Positions 28,659 to 37,239 of a stretch of DNA of 64,000 nucleotides are shown piece after piece. A program made the position numbers and the translations under genes. This stretch comes from Zeimonas sp964538505. GTDB lineage: Bacteria > Pseudomonadota > Gammaproteobacteria > Burkholderiales > Burkholderiaceae_E. The stretch spans positions 114,529-178,528 of the forward strand of contig CAZIDY010000005.1 in the NCBI GenBank assembly GCA_964538505.1, written 5' to 3'. The notes under the pieces were generated by a model. It made no database searches. It was given only the letters and a program-made list of their open reading frames with translations, and was not told the DNA's origin. The first letter of the stretch is position 1; each line of letters begins with the position of its first letter.

Positions 28659-30017
28659 TCAGACGCTCGGCAGACCGGCGAGCGCCATCGCCAGTTCCTT
28701 CTCGTCGTACGACTGGTCGGTCAGCGACCCGGCGCTGTAGGCCATGTACGCCGCCATGTCGAAGTGGCCGTGCCCGGACAGGTTGACGAGGATCGTCTCC
28801 GAGCGACCCTCGCGCTTGCAGCGCAGCGCCTCGTCGATCGCCGCCTTCACCGCGTGGTTCGCTTCAGGGGCCGGAACGATCCCCTCGGTGCGCGCGAACT
28901 GCACGCCGGCCGCGAAACATTCGGTCTGCTGATAAGCGACGGCTTCGATAAGTTCCAGGTCGAGCAGATGCGAGATCAGCGGCCCCATTCCGTGATAGCG
29001 CAGCCCGCCTGCATGGAAACCCGGCGGCGTGAAGGTGGAGCCGAGCGTGTGCATCTTCACCAGCGGCGTCATGTGTCCGGTATCGCCGAAGTCGTAGGCG
29101 AGCTTGCCGCGCGTCAGCGTCGGGCAGGCCGCCGGTTCGACCGCGACGACGCGCGACTTCTTCCCGCCGCGCAGCGCCTGGCCGATGAACGGGAATACCA
29201 GTCCGGCGAAGTTCGACCCGCCACCGGTACACCCGATGAGCACGTCGGGCCAGGTGTCGGCCATCTCCATCTGCTCGATCGCTTCCTGGCCGACGACGGT
29301 CTGGTGCAGCATCACGTGGTTGAGCACCGAGCCGAGCGCGTACTTGGTGTCGTCGTTCTTCGCGGCGATCTCGACCGCTTCCGAGATCGCAATGCCGAGG
29401 CTGCCCGGATGGTCGGGGCGCTCGGCGAGCACCGCACGTCCGTAGTCGGTTTCCTTCGACGGCGACGCTACGCAGCGCGCACCGTAGGTTTCCATCAGCG
29501 CCCGCCGATACGGCTTCTGGTCATACGAGACGCGCACCTGGAACACGGTGACGTCGATGCCGAACAGCGCGCCCGCGAAGGCGAGCGACGAGCCCCACTG
29601 CCCGGCGCCGGTCTCGGTGCTCAGTCGGCGGATGCCGGCTTCGCGGTTGTAGAAGGCCTGAGCGACGGCGGTGTTCGGCTTGTGGCTGCCGGCCGGGCTC
29701 ACGCCTTCGTACTTGTAGAAGATCTTCGCCGGCGTGCCGAGCGCCTTCTCGAGCCGGCGCGCGCGGAACATCGGGCTCGGGCGCCACAGCCGATAGATGT
29801 CGCGCACCGGCTCGGGGATGTCGATCTCGCGTTCGGTGCTCACCTCCTGCAGGATCAACTCCATCGGGAACAGCGGTGCAAGGTCGTCGGGCCCGATCGG
29901 CTGTTTCGTGCCCGGATGCAGCACCGGAGCGAGCGGCTTTGGCAGATCCGCCTGGATGTTGTACCAGCGCTTCGGGATCCTGCTCTCGTCGAGCACGTAT
30001 TTGGTTTGGTCTCCCAT
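28659..30017 (-). CDS. trpB2: Tryptophan synthase beta-like PLP enzyme, TrpB2 type
   Basis: 452 aa, longer than TrpB1 (about 400) because of the N-terminal extension typical of TrpB2. The PLP lysine is K113 in GSHKPNTA, and the phosphate-binding loop is CTGGGSNFAGL. No trpA is nearby, as usual for TrpB2, which condenses serine with indole or may act as a serine deaminase-like enzyme. The ribosome site GAGGAGGAG precedes the ATG. It ends against the MoeA fusion gene across the hairpin repeat. Confidence 0.93.
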   Translation of the reverse strand: MGDQTKYVLDESRIPKRWYNIQADLPKPLAPVLHPGTKQPIGPDDLAPLFPMELILQEVSTEREIDIPEPVRDIYRLWRPSPMFRARRLEKALGTPAKIFYKYEGVSPAGSHKPNTAVAQAFYNREAGIRRLSTETGAGQWGSSLAFAGALFGIDVTVFQVRVSYDQKPYRRALMETYGARCVASPSKETDYGRAVLAERPDHPGSLGIAISEAVEIAAKNDDTKYALGSVLNHVMLHQTVVGQEAIEQMEMADTWPDVLIGCTGGGSNFAGLVFPFIGQALRGGKKSRVVAVEPAACPTLTRGKLAYDFGDTGHMTPLVKMHTLGSTFTPPGFHAGGLRYHGMGPLISHLLDLELIEAVAYQQTECFAAGVQFARTEGIVPAPEANHAVKAAIDEALRCKREGRSETILVNLSGHGHFDMAAYMAYSAGSLTDQSYDEKELAMALAGLPSV

Positions 30018-30133
30018 CGACTCCTCCTCGTTGGACGCCGGACGACGTCCGGATCGACAAGCATAGCCGAGCGTCTCGGCGCTGCGGTAGCCCGAAACGG
30101 CAGACCGGGGCGGTCAATCGAGACTGCCGTGAC

Positions 30134-30163
30134 GGCCTCAGGCGGCCTCAGGTGGCCTCAGGT
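30134..30163. repeat. Three tandem decamers over the ispF stop codon
   Basis: GGCCTCAGGC/T repeats three times (30134, 30144, 30154). On the minus strand each unit contains TGA. Because the period is 10, the three TGA codons fall in the three different reading frames; the first reached (30158-30160) is the ispF stop. Confidence 0.8.
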
Positions 30164-30685
30164 GGCGACGAGCAGTACGATCGCCTGCGCAGCGATTCCT
30201 TCGGCGCGACCGACGAAGCCGAGCCGCTCGCCGGTCTTCGCCTTGACGCTGACCTGCGTCGCGTCGATCTCGAGCGCCGCCGCGACGTTGGCCGCCATCC
30301 GCGCGACGTACGGCGCGAGTCGCGGCGCCTGCGCGATCACCGTCGAATCGACGTTCGCAACACGCCAGCCGGCGGCACGCACGCGTCGTGCGACTTCGCC
30401 GAGCAGCACGGCGCTGTCGGCGCCGCGCCAGCGCGGATCGGTATCGGGAAAGTGAGAGCCGATGTCGCCGAGCGCAGCAGCGCCAAGCAGCGCGTCGGTG
30501 ATCGCATGCAGCAGCACGTCGGCGTCGGAATGGCCGAGCGCTCCCAGCGGGTGCTCGACCTCGACACCACCGATGCGCAGGCTGCGCCCGGGCACCAGCG
30601 CGTGTACGTCCCAGCCCTGTCCGATGCGCAGCGCCGGTGCTCCGGCCGCTGCGGTCGCGGAAGTCGATGCCGGTCTTTCGTTCAT
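30158..30685 (-). CDS. ispF: 2-C-methyl-D-erythritol 2,4-cyclodiphosphate synthase
   Basis: MEP-pathway enzyme that cyclises CDP-ME 2-phosphate. 175 aa, including an extra N-terminal 18 residues or so rich in Ser/Ala/Thr. Metal ligands are visible in GWDVHAL and GHSDADVLLHAI, and the C-terminal KAKTGERLGFVGRAEGIAAQA is diagnostic. It overlaps ispD by ATGA. It supplies isoprenoid precursors, including those used by HpnCDE. Confidence 0.97.
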   Translation of the reverse strand: MNERPASTSATAAAGAPALRIGQGWDVHALVPGRSLRIGGVEVEHPLGALGHSDADVLLHAITDALLGAAALGDIGSHFPDTDPRWRGADSAVLLGEVARRVRAAGWRVANVDSTVIAQAPRLAPYVARMAANVAAALEIDATQVSVKAKTGERLGFVGRAEGIAAQAIVLLVAT

Positions 30686-31416
30686 CCCTCGGTTTTCCTC
30701 GGTTCCTTCGCGTCGCCGCCGCGAGCGGCGAGCACGAGGCGCATCAGCTCTACGTCGTCCGCGCCGGTCACCTTGAAGTTCGAGCGCGCCCCCTCGACGA
30801 GCAACGGCGCATGGCCGGCGCGTTCGAGCGCCGATGCCTCGTCGGTGACATCGGCGTGCGCCGCGAGTGCATCGCGCAGGAGCCCCAGGCGAAACATCTG
30901 CGGCGTCTGCGCCGCCCACAGTCCTTCGCGATCGAGCGTAGCCGCCGACGCGGAGCGATCGGGCGTCGCCCGCTTGACCGTATCGCCGACCGGCAGCGCA
31001 AGCAGGCCACCGACCGGCGACGTGGCAAGCGCCGAGCGCAAGCGCTCGAGCGTAGCGACGTCGAGCGCCGGTCGGGCCGCATCGTGGACGAGCACCCAGT
31101 CCTGCGAATCGACATCGCGCGCAAGTGCGTTCAATCCGGCGAGCACGCTGTCGCGACGCGTCGCCCCCCCCTGCGGCAGCACTTCGACGCGCGTGCGCCC
31201 GTCGACGAGCGCATCTGCCCGGCGGTCGTCTGGCGCGACGACGACGAGTACACGCTCGATCCACGGCACGGCGAGCAGCGCGTCGACGCTCCACTCGAGC
31301 ATCGTGCGTGCACCGAGCCTCAGGTACTGCTTCGGCAACGGCGCGCCGACACGCGTGCCCGCGCCTGCGGCAGGGATCACCGCGACGTGGCGCGGTTGCG
31401 AAGAACGATCGGGCAT
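30682..31416 (-). CDS. ispD: 2-C-methyl-D-erythritol 4-phosphate cytidylyltransferase
   Basis: MEP-pathway enzyme making CDP-ME from MEP and CTP. 244 aa. The CTP-binding loop AAGAGTRVGAPLPKQYL starts near residue 16, and VLVHDAARPA and the C-terminal VTDEASALERAG motif are typical. The ATG at 31416 is chosen because the open frame upstream is Arg-rich shadow sequence of mfd. Divergent from mfd with only 44 bases between starts. Confidence 0.97.
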   Translation of the reverse strand: MPDRSSQPRHVAVIPAAGAGTRVGAPLPKQYLRLGARTMLEWSVDALLAVPWIERVLVVVAPDDRRADALVDGRTRVEVLPQGGATRRDSVLAGLNALARDVDSQDWVLVHDAARPALDVATLERLRSALATSPVGGLLALPVGDTVKRATPDRSASAATLDREGLWAAQTPQMFRLGLLRDALAAHADVTDEASALERAGHAPLLVEGARSNFKVTGADDVELMRLVLAARGGDAKEPRKTEG

Positions 31417-31460
31417 CGAACGGAACCTGCCGTCGGCGGCGAAAAGATAGAATTCTAGGC

Positions 31461-34400
31461 TTGCGAACCGAGTCCTCGACGACCTTCCCCGCTGCAGCAA
31501 CGACGCGCGGGCCGCTCGGCGATCGCGCCGACGCGCTCGGTTCGATCGCCACGCCCGGCCCGGGGCAGGTGCGTGTCCTTCCGCGTGGTCACGGTTCCAG
31601 CGACGCGCTGTTGCTCGCCGCCCTCGCGAAGCGCGAAGCCTCACAGGCTGCACGCGAGGCCGACCCCGACGAACTCGATGTCGAGCGACCCACCGCGGGT
31701 GGGCGCGCGCTCGCCATCGTTACCGCCGCACCCGGCGACGCGGCCAGGCTCGCGCAGGAGATGCGCTGGTTCGCACCGCTGCTGCGCGTGCTGCTGCTGC
31801 CCGACTGGGAAACGCTCCCTTACGACGCGTTCTCGCCGCACCAGGATCTCGTCTCCGAGCGCCTGTCCACGCTGTACGCGCTGCAGCAGCACGACTGCGA
31901 TGTCGTTCTTGCGCCGATCACCACCGCGCTGCAGCGGCTCGCGCCGGCGCAATTCCTCGCGTCGCACACCTTCTTCTTCCACAAGGGGCAGCGCCTCGAC
32001 GAAGCGAGGCTGCGCCGGCAGCTTGCTTTCGCCGGCTACGAGAACGTCTCGCAGGTGGTTCGCCCCGGCGAATACGCGGTGCGCGGTGGGCTGATCGACC
32101 TGTTTCCGATGGGTTCGAGCCTGCCGTATCGCATCGACCTGTTCGGCGACGAGATCGACTCGATCCGTACCTTCGACCCCGACACGCAGCGCAGCCTCTA
32201 CCCGATCGAGCGCGTGCGCCTGCTGCCGGGGCGCGAGTTCGCCTTCGACGAGGCAGCGCGAACGTCGTTTCGCGGGCGCTGGCGCGAGCGCTTCGAGGGC
32301 GACCCGTCGGCGAGCACGATCTATCGCGACGTCGGCAACGGCATCGCACCACCCGGCATCGAGTACTGGCTGCCGCTCTTCCACGAGCGGACGGCCACGC
32401 TGTTCGACTACCTGCCCGACGACGCGATCGTCGTCTCGCACGGCGACGTCGACGCGGCGGCGCGCCGCTTCGCGCAGGAGTCCGCCGAACGCTACCGCTT
32501 CCTGTCGCACGACCGCAACCGGCCGCTGCTAAAGCCCGAAGAGCTGTTCCTCGACAGCGAAACGCTGTTCGCGCAGGCGAAGGATTTCGGACGCTGGTCG
32601 CTCGCGGTGTCGGCTACGGCGAACAACGATGCCGAAGCCTCGGCACGTGGCGACGATGCCGAAGCCTCGGCACGCGGCGACGATGCCGACACATCAACAC
32701 GCGGTGGCCGCTTCGCGACCGCGCTGCCCGAGGTCGCGATCGACCGGCGCGCGAACGACCCGATCGAGCACGTCCGCACCTGGCTCGATCGACCGGGGCT
32801 GCGCAGGCTCGTCGTCGCCGAATCGCCGGGTCGACGCGAGACGCTCGAGCAGCTGTTCTCCGAGCATGGCGTCCGGCTCGAAGGAGTCGACGACTGGCAG
32901 CACTTCGTCGACAGTGATCTCGACCGCGCAATCACCGTCGGGCCGATCTTCGACGGCTTCGAGCTTCCCGACGCCGGCTTCTCGGTCGTCACCGAGAGCG
33001 AGCTCTTCGCCGGAACGCCGCGGCGTCGCCGGCGCGGCCTGCGTGAGACGCAGACCGACGTCGACTCGATCATCCGCGATCTCTCGGAGCTGAAGGCCGG
33101 CGACCCGGTCGTGCATGCGCAGCACGGCATCGGCCGCTACGAGGGCCTCGTCACGATGAACCTCGAAGAGGGGCCGACCGAGTTCCTGCATCTGCGCTAC
33201 GCGAAGGACGCGACGCTGTACGTTCCGGTCGCGCAGCTGCACGTGATCTCGCGCTACAGCGGCGCGTCGCCCGAGGACGCCCCGCTGCACGAGCTCGGCT
33301 CCGGGCAATGGGAGAAGGCACGCCGGCGCGCCGCGTCGATGGCACGCGATGCGGCGGCCGAACTGCTGAACCTCTACGCGCGTCGTGCCGCGCGCGAGGG
33401 ACACGCCTTCGGCTTCCCGGCGAGCGAATACGAGCTGTTCGCCGAGGGCTTTCCGTTCGAGGAAACGCCCGACCAGCAGGCGGCGATCGATTCGGTGATC
33501 GGCGACATGCGTTCGGGCAAGCCGATGGACCGGCTCGTCTGCGGCGACGTCGGCTTCGGCAAGACCGAGGTCGCGCTGCGCGCGGCCTGGGTCGCCGTGG
33601 CCGACGGAAAGCAGGTGGCCGTGCTCGCGCCGACGACGCTGCTCGCCGAACAGCACTTCCAGACCTTCAGCGATCGCTTCGCCGATTTCCCGGTGCGCAT
33701 CGCGCAGCTCTCGCGCTTCCGCTCGAAGAAGGAGACGAACGCGGCGATCGAAGCTCTCGCTGCCGGAAAGATCGACATCGCAATCGGCACGCACAAACTG
33801 CTGTCGCCCGAAGTGAGTTTCGACCGTCTCGGCCTCGTCATCATCGACGAGGAGCATCGTTTCGGCGTGCGCCAGAAGGAGCGGCTGAAGTCGCTGCGCG
33901 CCGAGGTCGACGTGCTCACGCTGACGGCGACGCCGATTCCGCGGACGCTCGCGATGAGTCTCGAGGGCATCCGCGACTTCTCGGTGATCGCCACCGCCCC
34001 GCAGCGCCGGCTTGCGATCAAGACCTTCGTGCGGCGGGAGAGCTCGGGCACGATCCGCGAAGCGCTGATGCGGGAACTGAAGCGCGGCGGGCAGGCCTAC
34101 TTCCTGCACAACGAGGTCGAGACGATCGAGAACCGGCGCGCACAGCTCGCCGAGCTCGTGCCCGAGGCGCGCATCGCCGTCGCGCACGGACAGATGCCCG
34201 AGCGCGAGCTCGAGCGCGTGATGCGCGACTTCCTGCAGCAGCGCTTCAACGTGCTGCTGTGCACGACGATCATCGAGACCGGCATCGACGTGCCGACCGC
34301 CAACACGATCGTGATCCACCGCGCCGACCGCTTCGGTCTGGCGCAGCTGCACCAGCTGCGCGGACGCGTCGGCCGCTCGCACCACCAGGCCTATGCGTAC

Positions 34401-35141
34401 CTGATGGTGCCCGACGAGAAGGCGATGACCCGCGATGCCGTCAAGCGCCTCGAGGCGATCCAGGCACTCGAGGAACTCGGCTCGGGCTTCTACCTGGCGA
34501 TGCACGATCTCGAGATCCGCGGCGCCGGCGAAGTGCTCGGCGAATCACAGTCGGGCGACATGCAGGAAGTGGGCTTCGCGCTGTACAGCGAGATGCTCGC
34601 CGAAGCGGTCGATGCGCTGCGCGCCGGACGCGAACCCGACCTCTCGTCGCCGCTGTCGGCGACCACGGAGATCGTGCTGCGCGCGCCGGCGCTGCTGCCC
34701 GAGAGCTACGTGCCCGACGTGCACGAACGGCTGTCGCTGTACAAGCGGATGGCGAACTGCACGAGCATCGACGCGCTCGATACGCTGCGCGAGGAGCTCG
34801 TCGACCGCTTCGGCAAGCTGCCCGACCCGGCGCGCACGCTGCTCGAGACGCACCGGCTGCGCATCGTGTCGCGCCCGCTCGGGATCGCGAAAATCGACGC
34901 CACCGCCGATGCCATCGTCGTGCAGTTCATTCCCGATCCGCCGCTCGATGCCGCGGCGCTGATCGGCTTCCTCCAGTCGCGTCGCGACGTGAAGCTCGCC
35001 GGCCCCGACCGGCTGCGCTTCACGATCGCCACCCCCGACCTCGCCGCGCGCATCGAGCAGGTGCGCGCGATCCTCGACGCGCTGGCGAAGCTCGCACCGG
35101 CGAAGCAGGCGCGCGAGACAACGCAGGCGCACTCTTCATGA
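31461..35141 (+). CDS. mfd: Transcription-repair coupling factor Mfd
   Basis: ATP-driven translocase that removes stalled RNA polymerase and recruits UvrA. About 1226 aa from a TTG at 31461, against about 1150 usual; no ATG lies near the expected N-terminus, and a GTG at 31569 is the alternative. UvrB-homology modules are at the N-terminus, a CarD-like RNA-polymerase-interaction domain near residue 540 (DPVVHAQHGIGRYEG), a RecG-like motor with Walker A GDVGFGKTE and DEEH box, and a C-terminal TRCF domain (ELVDRFGKLPDPA). A 27-base tandem repeat adds about 27 residues between the N-terminal modules. The stop overlaps serB (ATGA). A TAGAAT -10-like box only 8 bases before the TTG would make the transcript nearly leaderless. 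Confidence 0.93.
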   Translation: MRTESSTTFPAAATTRGPLGDRADALGSIATPGPGQVRVLPRGHGSSDALLLAALAKREASQAAREADPDELDVERPTAGGRALAIVTAAPGDAARLAQEMRWFAPLLRVLLLPDWETLPYDAFSPHQDLVSERLSTLYALQQHDCDVVLAPITTALQRLAPAQFLASHTFFFHKGQRLDEARLRRQLAFAGYENVSQVVRPGEYAVRGGLIDLFPMGSSLPYRIDLFGDEIDSIRTFDPDTQRSLYPIERVRLLPGREFAFDEAARTSFRGRWRERFEGDPSASTIYRDVGNGIAPPGIEYWLPLFHERTATLFDYLPDDAIVVSHGDVDAAARRFAQESAERYRFLSHDRNRPLLKPEELFLDSETLFAQAKDFGRWSLAVSATANNDAEASARGDDAEASARGDDADTSTRGGRFATALPEVAIDRRANDPIEHVRTWLDRPGLRRLVVAESPGRRETLEQLFSEHGVRLEGVDDWQHFVDSDLDRAITVGPIFDGFELPDAGFSVVTESELFAGTPRRRRRGLRETQTDVDSIIRDLSELKAGDPVVHAQHGIGRYEGLVTMNLEEGPTEFLHLRYAKDATLYVPVAQLHVISRYSGASPEDAPLHELGSGQWEKARRRAASMARDAAAELLNLYARRAAREGHAFGFPASEYELFAEGFPFEETPDQQAAIDSVIGDMRSGKPMDRLVCGDVGFGKTEVALRAAWVAVADGKQVAVLAPTTLLAEQHFQTFSDRFADFPVRIAQLSRFRSKKETNAAIEALAAGKIDIAIGTHKLLSPEVSFDRLGLVIIDEEHRFGVRQKERLKSLRAEVDVLTLTATPIPRTLAMSLEGIRDFSVIATAPQRRLAIKTFVRRESSGTIREALMRELKRGGQAYFLHNEVETIENRRAQLAELVPEARIAVAHGQMPERELERVMRDFLQQRFNVLLCTTIIETGIDVPTANTIVIHRADRFGLAQLHQLRGRVGRSHHQAYAYLMVPDEKAMTRDAVKRLEAIQALEELGSGFYLAMHDLEIRGAGEVLGESQSGDMQEVGFALYSEMLAEAVDALRAGREPDLSSPLSATTEIVLRAPALLPESYVPDVHERLSLYKRMANCTSIDALDTLREELVDRFGKLPDPARTLLETHRLRIVSRPLGIAKIDATADAIVVQFIPDPPLDAAALIGFLQSRRDVKLAGPDRLRFTIATPDLAARIEQVRAILDALAKLAPAKQARETTQAHSS
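32628..32708 (+). repeat. In-frame 27-base minisatellite inside mfd
   Basis: Three tandem 27-base units start at 32628, 32655 and 32682; the first two differ at one visible position and the third is degenerate. They encode three nine-residue units of the type DAEASARGD. It lies in a linker of the N-terminal half, where length change should be tolerated. Confidence 0.85.
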
Positions 35142-35998
35142 CCCGTCGACTCGTCGTACAGCACCTGAACCTGGACGACGGCGCCGTCGCCGCCTGCAGC
35201 GACGCCGTCGGCCGCGCGCCGAGCCTGCGGCTTCCGCGCCTGGCCACCTGGGACGACGTCGCGATCGACGGCGACCGGGCGTCCGGGCTCGCCGAAGCGC
35301 TGCAGGTCGACGCCGAGGTGGTGCCCTCGGATGCACGCCTCAGCGATTACCGGCTGCTCGCCTTCGACATGGATTCGACGCTGATCACGATCGAATGCAT
35401 CGACGAGATCGCCGACTATGCGGGCCGCAGGCAAGAGGTGGCCGCGATCACCGAGGCGGCGATGCGCGGTGAGATCGCCGATTACGACGAGAGCCTGCGT
35501 CGGCGCACCGAGCTGCTGGCCGGCCTGCCCGAGTCGACACTCGAGCGCGTCTACGACGAGCGCCTGCGCGTGACGCCCGGTGCGCAGACGCTGATCGCCG
35601 CGGCGAAGGACGCGTCGCTGCACGTGCTGCTCGTCTCCGGTGGCTTCACCTTCTTCACCGAGCGGCTGCGCGACCGGCTCGACCTCGACTTCGCGTTCGC
35701 CAATACGCTCGAGGTGCGCGACGGCGTTCTCACCGGCCGCGTGCTCGGCGAGATCGTCAATGCAGAAGGCAAGAAGCGCGCGCTCGAGCGTACCTGCGCG
35801 GCGATCGGCTGCGATCCGCGCGAGGCGATCGTCGTCGGCGACGGTGCCAACGACCTGAAGATGATGTCGATCGCCGGCGTCTCGGTCGCGTACCACGCCA
35901 AGCCGCTCGTACGCTCGGAGACGACGCACGCGATCAACTACTGCTGGCTCGATGCGATCCTGAACTGGTTCGACGACCAGTTGCCCGACGCGCGATGA
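35138..35998 (+). CDS. serB: Phosphoserine phosphatase SerB
   Basis: HAD-family phosphatase, last step of serine synthesis. 286 aa. The nucleophile motif is AFDMDST (D77, D79); VSGGFTFFTERL and VGDGANDLKMM give motifs II and IV. The N-terminal 70 residues are a shortened ACT-like region compared with E. coli SerB (322 aa). It overlaps the mfd stop by ATGA and the next MFS gene by ATGA, so mfd-serB-MFS form an operon. Confidence 0.96.
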   Translation: MTRRLVVQHLNLDDGAVAACSDAVGRAPSLRLPRLATWDDVAIDGDRASGLAEALQVDAEVVPSDARLSDYRLLAFDMDSTLITIECIDEIADYAGRRQEVAAITEAAMRGEIADYDESLRRRTELLAGLPESTLERVYDERLRVTPGAQTLIAAAKDASLHVLLVSGGFTFFTERLRDRLDLDFAFANTLEVRDGVLTGRVLGEIVNAEGKKRALERTCAAIGCDPREAIVVGDGANDLKMMSIAGVSVAYHAKPLVRSETTHAINYCWLDAILNWFDDQLPDAR

Positions 35999-37218
35999 GC
36001 GCGCCGCGCGCGACGTCCGTCCCGCACGATCCGGAGGCGCCGCGCGGAACGATCGAGGCGATCGCCGGCTTCCTGGCGCTCGCGCTTGCGATGGGGGTCG
36101 GACGTTTCGCGTACACCCCGATGCTGCCGCCGATGCTCGACGGCTCGAGCCTGACGTTGTCGGGCGCCGGCTTCGTCGCATCAGCGAACTTCGCGGGCTA
36201 CCTCGTCGGTGCGCTGCTCGCCACCCGCTCGACGATCGCGCGGCGTCGCGTGCTCTGGCTGCGCGTCGGGATCGCTGCAACCGTCGTGACGACCGCCGCG
36301 ATGGCGATCGACACCGGTGCGTGGGCCTGGGCCGTGGTGCGCTTCGTGGCCGGCGTCGCCAGCGCCTTCGTCCTCGTTTTCGCGTCGGCAGTCGTCTTCG
36401 CAAGCGCTGCCCGCGAAGGCCGGCCGATGCTCGGTGCGCTGCTCTATGCGGGCGTCGGGCTCGGCATCGTCGCGTCTACCCTGCTGATCGATTTCGGGCG
36501 AGACGCGGGCTGGAGCTTCTCGCTGCTGTGGATCGCACTTGCCGGGCTCGCGTCGGTCTTCGCGATCGCACCGTGGCGCGAGCTCGTTGCGCCGCCATTG
36601 TCTGCGCCGGCCCTGCCCCGCTCGGCGGCCCGCGCATCGGCCGACCGGCGCGAGCTCGACCGACTCGTCTGGTCCTACGGCTGCCTCGGCTTCGGCTACG
36701 TGATCACCGCAACCTTCATCGTCGTCATCGCACGATCGCTGCCGGACGCGCGCACCATCGAGCTCTGGACGTGGATGATCGTCGGCATCGCGGGGGCGCC
36801 GTCGAACTGGTTCTGGACGCGCGTCGCGCAGCGCGTCGGCGTATATCGCGCAATCGTCGCCGCCTTCGTGCTCGAGGCGATCGGCGTCGCGCTGGTCGCA
36901 ATCGGCCAGCACGCGATCGCGTTATACGTCGGCGCGGCGCTGCTCGGCGGAACCTTCATGGCGATCACCGCGCTCGGCCTCGCGCAGGCCCGCTCGCTCG
37001 CACCCGATCGTCCCGACGAGACGATTGCGCGGATGACCGTTGCGTTCAGCATCGGGCAGATCATCGGCCCGGCGATCGGCGGATGGATGGCCGAGCGCAG
37101 CGGCTCCTTCGTCGTGCCGTCGTGGATCGCGGTTGTCGTGCTGCTGGTCGGCGCTGCGCTCGCGGCCGCAGCACGGAGAAAACCGAAAAACCCCGGGTCA
37201 GACCACGGTTACCGGTAA
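35995..37218 (+). CDS. YbfB/YjiJ family MFS transporter
   Basis: 407 aa, about 12 hydrophobic segments. The N-terminal GVGRFAYTPMLPPM and the first helices match the YbfB/YjiJ branch of the major facilitator superfamily, whose substrates are unknown. The last residues, PGSDHGYR, are encoded by an intergenic palindrome, and the convergent rimO ends with the same residues. The original stop was therefore probably displaced when the repeat arrived; the natural C-terminus is likely near the RRKP residues. Confidence 0.85.
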   Translation: MSAPRATSVPHDPEAPRGTIEAIAGFLALALAMGVGRFAYTPMLPPMLDGSSLTLSGAGFVASANFAGYLVGALLATRSTIARRRVLWLRVGIAATVVTTAAMAIDTGAWAWAVVRFVAGVASAFVLVFASAVVFASAAREGRPMLGALLYAGVGLGIVASTLLIDFGRDAGWSFSLLWIALAGLASVFAIAPWRELVAPPLSAPALPRSAARASADRRELDRLVWSYGCLGFGYVITATFIVVIARSLPDARTIELWTWMIVGIAGAPSNWFWTRVAQRVGVYRAIVAAFVLEAIGVALVAIGQHAIALYVGAALLGGTFMAITALGLAQARSLAPDRPDETIARMTVAFSIGQIIGPAIGGWMAERSGSFVVPSWIAVVVLLVGAALAAAARRKPKNPGSDHGYR

Positions 37219-37239
37219 CCGTGGTCTGACCCCGGTTTT
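37186..37239. terminator. 38-bp perfect palindrome acting as bidirectional terminator (REP-like)
   Basis: The core 37195-37232 is perfectly palindromic (19-bp arms, centre ACCGGT). Runs of five T lie just outside on both strands (37236-37240 on plus, 37186-37190 on minus). It contains the stop codons of two convergent genes, the MFS gene (ends 37218) and rimO (ends 37209). The 17-base stretch GGTCTGACCCCGGTTTT (37223-37239) recurs at 60635-60651, so this is a dispersed element and not just a local terminator. Confidence 0.85.
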
